From DASYAN01 sp963727755 (GTDB lineage Bacteria > Chloroflexota > Ktedonobacteria > Ktedonobacterales > Ktedonobacteraceae): a stretch of DNA of 64,000 nt. Under the pieces are notes generated by a model. That model saw only the letters and a list, made by a program, of their open reading frames with translations, was not told where the DNA came from and did not search any database. A program made the translations under genes and the position numbers. The number at the start of each line of letters is the position of its first letter. Position 1 is the stretch's first letter. Positions 58,850-64,000 of the stretch are shown piece by piece. The DNA lies in NCBI GenBank assembly GCA_963727755.1, contig CAVSHN010000008.1, positions 124,001-188,000 of the forward strand. Reading direction: 5' to 3'.

Positions 58850-60367
58850 GTGAAACGATTTACCTCATACTCTCAATGTCTGCACTCTCGCAGATGGAGA
58901 CCCATCCTGGCACTCGTTGCTGTTGTGAGTCTCGTTACCGCTAGCATGCTTGGCATTTCCTGCACGCCGACCTCGGCATCCAGGTTGCTGCCCTGCGACA
59001 TTTATGCTGCCGCAGGCACACCGTGTGTCGCTGCACACAGCACAGTACGAGCGCTTTTCTCCAAGTACAACGGCAAACTTTACCAAGTCAAGCGCTGGTC
59101 GGACCACAAGACCCTGGACATCAAAACCCTAACCGCAGGAGACTATGCCAACGCTGCCGCGCAAGATACTTTCTGCGCAGGCACGTCATGCACAATCATG
59201 GTCATCTACGACCAGTCTGGCAAGGGCAACAACCTCACCATCGAGGGACCGGGTGGAATGGGCGCACAGGATTACGGCGCGAACGCTGCCGCGCTACCGA
59301 TAATAGCTGGCGGTCATAAGGTCTACGGGCTCTACGTATCAGATGGCATCGGCTACCGGAACAACTCCACATCGAGAGTCGCAAAGAATGGCATGCCAGA
59401 GGGAATGTACATGGTGACAAGTGGCACACATGTAAACGATCGATGCTGCTTCGATTACGGAAATGCCGAGACGTCCAGCACCGACACTGGTAATGGCCAC
59501 ATGGACGCGATCAACTTCAGCACCGAGTGCTGGTTCCCTCCGTGTTTAGGATCTGGTCCCTGGGTTCAGGCAGATCTTGAAAATGGGCTCTTTGCCGGAG
59601 GAAATGGCTCCAACATGAATAACAAGGGCAACTCCAGCGAGTTCGTCACTGCCCTCCTCAAGAATAACGGACAGAACAAATATGCAATCAAGGGTGGCAA
59701 CGCGCAATCAGGTGGCCTGGCCTCCTGGTACAGTGGACCGGAGCCCAACCTGGGCGGATATTCACCCATGCACCTAGAAGGGGCCATCGTCCTGGGAACT
59801 GGAGGCGACAACAGCGATGGCTCAGTCGGATCATTCTTCGAAGGGGTCATGACGTCCGGCTTCCCAACAGATGCGGCTGATAATGCTGTCCAGGCCAACA
59901 TCGTCTCAGTTGGTTATAGCAGCAACAGTAACAGCTTCCCTGCCATTGGCACCGCATATCGGCTGACCAACGTCAATAGCGGCAAAGTCCTCGACACCAT
60001 GAACTGCGAGACCGACAATGGAACCTTGATCGATTTGCGGGCGTCGCTCAGCAACATGTGTCAGCAATGGAAGTTCACTAGCACAGGTAACGGCAAATAC
60101 AGCATCACCAATATCAACAGCGGCAAAGTCCTTGATGCCATGAACTGCGGATTAGCAAACGGCACGACCGTGGACCTGTGGTCCTCGCTTGGCAACACCT
60201 GTCAACAGTGGGCCATCATTCCGACTGGCGGTGGTCACTATGAGATCGTCGTCGAAAACAGTGGAATGGTACTTGATGATGTGAAATGTGGGACGACCAA
60301 CGGAACCAAGGCCGACTTGTGGCAGTGGACCAACAATACCTGCCAGGAATGGAGTATCGCACCCTAA
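58850..60367 (+). CDS. Secreted GH54 alpha-L-arabinofuranosidase-like protein with ricin-type lectin domain
   Basis: Residues 1-45 form a Sec signal (RPILALVAVVSLVTASMLGIS). The catalytic region starts at LPCDIYAAAGTPCVAAHSTVRALFSKYNG and contains YDQSGKGNNLT, the pattern of the GH54 concanavalin-like domain known from fungal AbfB, which removes arabinose from arabinan or arabinoxylan. From about 365 three ricin-B type repeats follow (SGKVLDTMNCE...CQQWKF, SGKVLDAMNCG...CQQWAI, SGMVLDDVKCG...CQEWSI), replacing the AbfB arabinose-binding domain. 505 residues, intact. GTG 58850 follows AAAGGA. Local GC is higher than in the neighbours, so transfer is possible. Extracellular plant-polymer use is inferred. 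Confidence 0.8.
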   Translation: MKRFTSYSQCLHSRRWRPILALVAVVSLVTASMLGISCTPTSASRLLPCDIYAAAGTPCVAAHSTVRALFSKYNGKLYQVKRWSDHKTLDIKTLTAGDYANAAAQDTFCAGTSCTIMVIYDQSGKGNNLTIEGPGGMGAQDYGANAAALPIIAGGHKVYGLYVSDGIGYRNNSTSRVAKNGMPEGMYMVTSGTHVNDRCCFDYGNAETSSTDTGNGHMDAINFSTECWFPPCLGSGPWVQADLENGLFAGGNGSNMNNKGNSSEFVTALLKNNGQNKYAIKGGNAQSGGLASWYSGPEPNLGGYSPMHLEGAIVLGTGGDNSDGSVGSFFEGVMTSGFPTDAADNAVQANIVSVGYSSNSNSFPAIGTAYRLTNVNSGKVLDTMNCETDNGTLIDLRASLSNMCQQWKFTSTGNGKYSITNINSGKVLDAMNCGLANGTTVDLWSSLGNTCQQWAIIPTGGGHYEIVVENSGMVLDDVKCGTTNGTKADLWQWTNNTCQEWSIAP

Positions 60368-60477
60368 CGCGGCATCGGACATAGCGCAGAATGCCGCGAT
60401 CAAACCGAATAACAGTAGAAAGGCAGGTGCTCGAAGTATCCTGCTTCTGCTCGTCATACCTTTCCTGCCAAACCTCA

Positions 60478-61119
60478 TCAGGAATGAGCGGTGATGACAT
60501 GAAGACTCAACAAGGCGACATAGATCAAATCCAGCCCAATAGCAACCTGGAGGACCCCAGACACCCAACTAATCAACTCAAGAGGGATTGCTAACAGACG
60601 TAGGATAGGACAAGCGAAGATCATGGCCACCCAATTGAGCAGGAGTATCACTCCAGTAAGACCAAGAACGACTCCTTGCTGTCCAATTGTTTGCATAGTT
60701 GCTATGAGGACGATCAATGTTGCAACCCCATAGGGAGGAACGATTGTTGGAAATGCCAGAGGTTTGAAAGGCGAGTTTAAGGGATGGCTCCTCAACAGGA
60801 CGATCACGCTGCAATGCTGGAAGAAAAGGTTGCAAGACCAAGAACAGTGCTACCAGAAACCAAATGATGCCCCCTGCCAACAGTAAGATCGCATTTCGTA
60901 TGCCCCAACTTGCCCAATCCTTTGTCCCAGAATACCAGCAATGACCACACCAATTGCGGCGAAGAGGATTGCCCGCCAAGCCAGCTGCTTACAGAAGGCT
61001 TGTTCTGTACCCCTCGTCAAAGTCGCAAACGGGCCAACAACCTTGAGTGGATTAAAGATGACGAACAAGATGGTCAAAATCTGGTCCCAAGCCAGAGGGA
61101 GTGGTACGCTTTTGTCCAT
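60478..61119 (-). CDS. MarC-family membrane protein, frameshifted
   Basis: A UPF0056/MarC integral membrane protein of about 210 residues in three frames: FVIFNPLKVVGPFATLTRGTE and RAILFAAIGVVIAGILGQRI (61119 to about 60895), GIRNAILLLAGGIIWFLVALFLVL (about 60900-60785), and PFKPLAFPTIVPPYGVATLIVLIATM onward (about 60800-60478). Six hydrophobic segments. N-P in the first segment and the repeated F-P-x-x-x-P-P-x-G are family marks. Role uncertain; the old multiple-antibiotic-resistance link is disproved for E. coli MarC. The start is ATG 61119 with GGAAGG upstream. Confidence 0.72.
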
Positions 61120-61296
61120 AATACCTTCCCTTTCAAAACGCGATAGATGAGATAAGTCTCTCCTGAATAATCGACACGCGGAGAGGCTTTCTTCACTTGA
61201 CAATTGAATTGATGCCCATCCGCTTTCCACGTCCAGGTAACAGAGCATTGTGTGACCAATTCAGCTCTGGCGCTGGATTTTGAACTACACATTCCA

Positions 61297-61335
61297 TTAA
61301 CACGTATTGACAACACGTGTTAAACTACCTATAAT
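61297..61335 (+). promoter_or_regulatory. hicAB promoter with overlapping operator
   Basis: TTGACA at 61307-61312, a 17-base spacer and TATAAT at 61330-61335 form a consensus sigma-70 promoter. An inverted repeat TTAACACGT (61297-61305) / ACGTGTTAA (61315-61323) straddles the -35 box, a fitting site for autorepression by the HicB ribbon-helix-helix domain. Confidence 0.7.
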
Positions 61336-61352
61336 AATACTTGTGAGGGGGG

Positions 61353-61472
61353 CGTCATCATCAATACGAGAATAAGGCAACAGGGAAAAAGGTTCCGATT
61401 AAACACCCAGTAAAAACCATACCAATCGGAACATTGAAAAGTATTTCAAGACAAACAGGGATTAAGTTTTGA
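61353..61472 (+). pseudogene. hicA: hicA toxin C-terminal remnant
   Basis: The frame from 61353 reads RHHQYENKATGKKVPIKHP, then TIPIGTLKSISRQTGIKF and TGA at 61470-61472. This is the C-terminal half of HicA, including the G-x-L-x-x-I end; HHQY marks the region of the catalytic histidine. The N-terminal 20-25 residues and a start codon are missing: the promoter lies directly before it, and a TGA precedes the frame. It is therefore a truncated toxin gene ahead of an intact hicB. Confidence 0.72.
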
Positions 61473-61515
61473 TCCCTTCCTTTTTCAAAATACTAAGTAA
61501 AGGAGTATTAAGTCA

Positions 61516-61923
61516 ATGAGAAACACTTATACCTTTCCAGCAATATTTGATTATGCTGATGACGGAATATCTATCATTTTTCCTGACTTGCCAGAGTGCT
61601 TTTCATGCTCTGAAACCACAGAAGAAGCATTGAAAGATGCTGAGAAAGTCTTAGGACTATGCCTTTACAACATGGAAGACAATAATGAACCCACGCCAGA
61701 ACCAACACCATTAGATAAAGTTCAATGTGAACCAAACCAAAAAACAGTTTTGATAAAAGTATGGATGCCTATTGTACGTAACGAAATGGAAACAGCCTCG
61801 GTCAAGAAAACATTAACTATTCCTGCTTGGCTTAACAAGCTGGCAGAAGAACAACAGGTAAATTACTCCCAAATACTCCAAGCTGCTTTGAAAGATTATC
61901 TAGGAGTGAAGGAGCGGATTTAG
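61516..61923 (+). CDS. hicB: HicB-type antitoxin, orphaned
   Basis: 135 residues. The N-terminal HicB fold FPAIFDYADDGISIIFPDLPECFSCSETTEEALKDAEKVLGL binds and blocks HicA. The C-terminal ribbon-helix-helix KKTLTIPAWLNKLAEEQQVNYSQILQAALKDYLG binds DNA. It is complete, with AAAGGAG 9-10 bases before ATG 61516. With hicA reduced to a remnant it may persist as a regulator or as an antitoxin against another HicA-like protein. Confidence 0.85.
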   Translation: MRNTYTFPAIFDYADDGISIIFPDLPECFSCSETTEEALKDAEKVLGLCLYNMEDNNEPTPEPTPLDKVQCEPNQKTVLIKVWMPIVRNEMETASVKKTLTIPAWLNKLAEEQQVNYSQILQAALKDYLGVKERI

Positions 61924-62068
61924 CACAATCGAGTACCTCTTCCTCGCTTGGCCTTTTTGCTGGTCACACAGTGCTTCCTTCCCAAGTGGTGCCTGATTTT
62001 TCTGTCAGCGTTGAGCAATTCTTTCTGCAAATCAATCGTGAGGGTGAGCCATTGCACCCTCACCGCCC

Positions 62069-63986
62069 TCAAGACGCCACCCACACCTGCACCGTATTAT
62101 CACCGGAACCCGAGGCAATATACTTCCCATCCGGCGACCATGCTACTGATAATACTTGATCAGAATGCCCATGATAAGTGAAGACATGGCCGCCATCAAT
62201 TGCATCCCACACCTGCACCGTCTTATCACCACTCCCCGAGGCGATGCGCTGACCATTCGGTGACCACGCTACTGCCCATACTTCGTCAGAATGCCCCTTA
62301 TAAGTGACCCTATCCACGGCATCCCACACCTGCACTGTCTCGTCGTGAGAACCCGAGGCGATGCGCTTGCCATCCGGCGACCACGCTACTGCTCCTACCC
62401 AACCTGAATGCCCCTTATAGGTAAAGACATGACCTCCATCCACTGCATCCCATATCTGCACTTTCTTATCAGCAGAGCCGGAGGCGATGCACTTGCCATC
62501 CGCCGACCACGCTACTGCCCTTACCCAATTAGCATGACTCCACCAACTAGAATGCCCACGATAGGTGAAGACATGACCTCCATTGGTTGCATCCCACACC
62601 TGCACCATATCACCACTACCGGAGGCAATGCGCTGGCCATCCGGCGACCATGCTACTGCACTCACCCAACCAGAATGCCCACAATAGGTGAAGATACGGC
62701 TTCCATCCACCGCATCCCACACCTGCACCGTACCATCACAAGAGCCGGAGGCAATGCGCTGGCCATCCAGTGACCACGCCACTGCACTCACTGTATCTGA
62801 ATGCCCGCGGCAGGTGTAGATATGGCCGCCATCGACGGCATCCCACGCCCGCACCGTACCATCAGCGGAACCCGAGGCGATGCGCTTGCCATCTGGTGAC
62901 CACACTACTGCCAACACACTTTTTGAATGCCCGCGGTAGGTAGAGAGCGTGGTTCCTCTACGATGCGAGGGTACCAATGGGGGCATAAATGGCTGATGCG
63001 GTGCTGGTTGGTCGGTTTGCCTGGGCGTAGACAAAACGTTTGGAGGCGTCACAGTCATTGGTCGCCCAGCAGGTGGATATGGCGGTGTGGCCAGAACGGT
63101 TGGTGGCAATAGCAAACTTGGTGCAACCACAGTGGGTGCAAGTGACTGGCCCTGTGCGCTCGGTGCTGATCGGCTAGCTTGTTCGAGGGCAGTAGCAAAG
63201 GCTTGGACAGAGGCAAAACGTTGATGAGGGTCCTTGGCGAGTGCTGTCATCACCACCTGCTCGAACATCCGACGAGACCGTTGGCACCTTCTCTCGCAAT
63301 GGGGGTGGAGGTGCAAACATATGTTGAGCACATAATTCGGTGAATGAGCCATGAAAGGGACGGTCCCCACACAACCATTCGTAGACCACAATACCTAGCG
63401 CGTACTGATCACTGGCTGGACGTGGCTTGCCCTGGATCTGTTCTGGGGACATGTACACCACCGTGCCGATGACATCCTGCGTGCTCTGATAGCGCGAACT
63501 CTGTGCCACCAATGCGATGCCAAAGTCGCTGAGTAGAACTTCATGGCGTCGGCCTACCAGCATATTCTCCGGTTTGATGTCGCGATGGATCAGTTTCTCG
63601 TCGTGGGCATACTGCAGGGCGTCGGCCACTTGTTTGACATAGGTGACGATGGTGGCGATGGCAAGCGAACTGCCTTTGGGATGAAGCTTGCGTAGCGTCC
63701 CATTGGGAGCATAGTCCATGACCAGGAAAGGAATGTCATCCTCGACACCAAATTCAAGGACACGCACAATATGGGGATGGACGAGATGGGCAATCGTCCG
63801 TGCCTCAGTGCGAAAGGCCTCGACATGCTCATTCGTCAATTGCGTGTGGAGCACCTTGACGGCGGCCTGAGTTCCCAGATGAATATGCTCACCGAGATAG
63901 ACTTCGGCAAAGCCTCCTTGTCCCAGCAAACTAATCAGGCGATAGTTGCCGAGCTGTTGCCCGACACGATTGGGGCGATCTACCAT
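62069..63986 (-). CDS. Serine/threonine kinase fused to seven-blade WD40 propeller, frameshifted
   Basis: Hanks-type kinase at the N-terminus: LLGQGGFAEVYLG glycine loop, AAVKVL lysine, IHRDIKPENML catalytic loop, LSDFGIAL and MSPEQIQGKP. The frame changes near 63275, where the kinase C-lobe end (FEQVVMTALAKDPHQRFAS) is picked up. A proline-rich linker of about 80 residues follows, then seven WD40 repeats of the form GHS-x4-AVAWSPDG-x-RIASGS-x-D. No membrane segment is seen, unlike many bacterial kinases. About 630 residues joined. ATG 63986 is 14 bases from the window end, so its promoter is outside. Blade DNA is highly alike, pointing to recent amplification. Confidence 0.87.
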
Positions 63987-64000
63987 CTTTGCTTCCTCTG

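Noticed and set aside
60369..60397. CGCGGCAT/ATGCCGCG inverted repeat after the GH54 gene
   Set aside because: Only eight base pairs with a 13-base loop and no T-run; too weak to call a terminator.
61074..61316. 80-codon minus-strand ORF overlapping the marC start and the hicAB operator
   Set aside because: It has some protein-like composition, but it overlaps marC in another frame and covers the hicAB control region, so it is not called.
5097..63986. Programmed ribosomal frameshifting as the cause of the many split genes
   Set aside because: The breaks lack a common slippery site, go in both directions and affect unrelated families; indel errors or decay explain them more simply.
1..64000. 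CRISPR array
   Set aside because: No regularly spaced short repeats were found; the repeats present are transposon hairpins, protein-coding repeats and WD40 blades.

Overview
The window looks like chromosome from a Ktedonobacteria-type member of Chloroflexota. This is inferred from gene content, not from a marker gene. Base composition is moderate (near half GC by eye). There are IscB and TnpB elements of a kind known to be abundant in Ktedonobacter, YYY-motif (DUF2298) and Agl23-type membrane proteins, menaquinone genes, a T-box leader, and large mosaic proteins such as a kinase fused to a WD40 propeller.

Layout. 1-340: T-box leader on the minus strand for a gene left of the window. 460-2125: an IS200/IS605-type element carrying a frame-broken iscB and its omegaRNA. 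2.2-7 kb: an SCP2-like protein, a GT39-type membrane glycosyltransferase and a GH15 glucoamylase. 7-8.2 kb: a DUF3467 / small protein / PIN module. 8.3-14.7 kb: two ddl-murF sets facing each other, one ddl being broken. 14.8-20.5 kb: an orphan omegaRNA fragment, an MglA-like GTPase, a NarL-type regulator, a decayed tnpB element and glucan phosphorylase. 20.6-27.1 kb: a HEPN pair, GtrA, a quinone oxidoreductase, an aminotransferase, an MFS pump and an OmpR-type regulator. 27.3-34.2 kb: a minus-strand membrane glycan operon (GT39, YYY protein, Agl23 fragment, Agl23). Upstream of it is a solo element that keeps an omegaRNA but no iscB. 34.8-40.6 kb: ClpC, tRNA-Arg(CCG), a tandem-repeat protein, an intact TPP riboswitch and a ruined thiC. 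40.7-47.7 kb: two low-complexity, repeat-bearing proteins that share a near-identical promoter layout (one ends in an OTU-like cysteine-protease signature), around small stress proteins, a HhH protein, NDH-2 and PurO. 48-52.3 kb: PepA, MenE and MenC. 52.4-54.8 kb: a second decayed tnpB element and a broken methyltransferase. 55.1-58.7 kb: a second DUF3467 module and two coupled GT9 transferases. 58.8-64 kb: secreted GH54 arabinofuranosidase with ricin lectin, MarC, an orphan HicB with a hicA remnant, and a Ser/Thr kinase with WD40 repeats.

About half of the longer genes, including housekeeping ones (clpC, ndh, glgP, menC), are split by single-base frameshifts that fall often in or near short homopolymers. 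Most of these are more likely consensus errors than decay. thiC, ddl2, the methyltransferase and the transposon genes carry several lesions or stop substitutions and look genuinely dead. All boundaries and identities come from reading the sequence and remembered family motifs; no database search was run.
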